Shown here: in pieces, positions 13,048 to 13,137 of the stretch
How the letters are laid out: every line of letters begins with the position of its first letter
Numbering within the stretch: the first letter of the stretch is position 1
Assembly: GCA_021828085.1 (NCBI GenBank)
Contig: JAKATE010000045.1
Location: 1 to 13,137 of the forward strand
Reading direction: 5' to 3'
DNA from: Thermoplasmata archaeon
GTDB taxonomy: Archaea > Thermoplasmatota > Thermoplasmata > Lutacidiplasmatales > UBA184
Length of the DNA: 13,137 bases
Notes under the pieces: model-generated
Told to the model about the DNA's origin: nothing
Seen by the model: only the letters and a program-made list of their open reading frames with translations
Databases searched by the model: none
Translations under genes and position numbers: made by a program

Positions 13048-13137
13048 ATGGCCGAAAGCCCACTGCCGGTAGATTCCCTCCCCCGCCCCGACGAGGTGCC
13101 GGCCGGGCGGGTCGCCCGCCGGAAGGTTAGATTGCTG
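13048..13137 (+). CDS. Start of an unidentified gene, cut by the window end
   Basis: An ATG at 13048 opens a frame of 30 codons that runs off the window. The visible protein starts MAESPLPVDSLPRPDEVPAG and then turns basic (RVARRKVRLL). There is too little to name a family. The reading is supported by the TATA box about 42 nt upstream and by open frame to the end, with mostly G or C third bases. A partial Shine-Dalgarno-like GGACGG lies just before the start. Confidence 0.5.
   Translation, partial: MAESPLPVDSLPRPDEVPAGRVARRKVRLL

Noticed and set aside
1..13137. CRISPR array, insertion sequence or phage genes
   Set aside because: No regularly spaced direct repeats, transposase, integrase or terminal repeats with target duplication were seen; VapBC alone is not evidence of a mobile element.

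Overview
This window is very likely chromosomal DNA from a high-GC (roughly 70%) archaeon. It carries archaeal information-processing genes: RNA polymerase subunit L, transcription factor S, an archaeal-type asparaginyl-tRNA synthetase and a zinc-ribbon KptA. Several starts have an archaeal BRE/TATA box about 26-43 nt upstream, often with no room for a leader or Shine-Dalgarno site. A bacterial-style class III cyclase fused to TolB-like and TPR regions, plus a VapBC pair, suggest a mesophilic or soil/sediment archaeon that has taken in bacterial genes. A Thermoplasmatota-like lineage is possible, but the sequence alone does not settle the taxon.

Layout. (1) 11-4070, plus strand: a membrane-anchored family 2 glycosyltransferase of CrtQ/HpnB type, an aldehyde dehydrogenase, and an ArsB/NhaD/SLC13-type anion permease. 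(2) 4095-5913, minus strand: a winged-helix/coiled-coil protein, KptA (RNA 2'-phosphotransferase) and RpoL, with rpoL and kptA forming a likely operon read from a clear TATA box. (3) 5914-6386: a 473-bp gap with no recognisable gene. (4) 6387-6993, minus strand: a VapBC toxin-antitoxin module with its own promoter and a possible operator. (5) 6994-7717: a 724-bp gap rich in strong inverted repeats, including a 14-bp stem, with conflicting coding-like periodicity. (6) 7718-9115, plus strand: purD. (7) 9169-11151, minus strand: the cyclase-TolB-TPR protein. (8) 11307-12943, plus strand: tfs-asnS, translationally coupled by an ATGA overlap and read from a leaderless TATA promoter. (9) 13048 to the window end: the first 30 codons of an unidentified gene.

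How the genes fit together. The rpoL-kptA and tfs-asnS pairs are housekeeping transcription and translation units. purD is a stand-alone purine gene. The glycosyltransferase-aldehyde dehydrogenase pair has the composition of the late steps of staphyloxanthin-type carotenoid tailoring (terminal aldehyde oxidation, then glycosylation), but confirming that needs the genes upstream of the window. The most unusual parts are the structured gap between vapB and purD and the bacterial-looking cyclase sitting between archaeal core genes.
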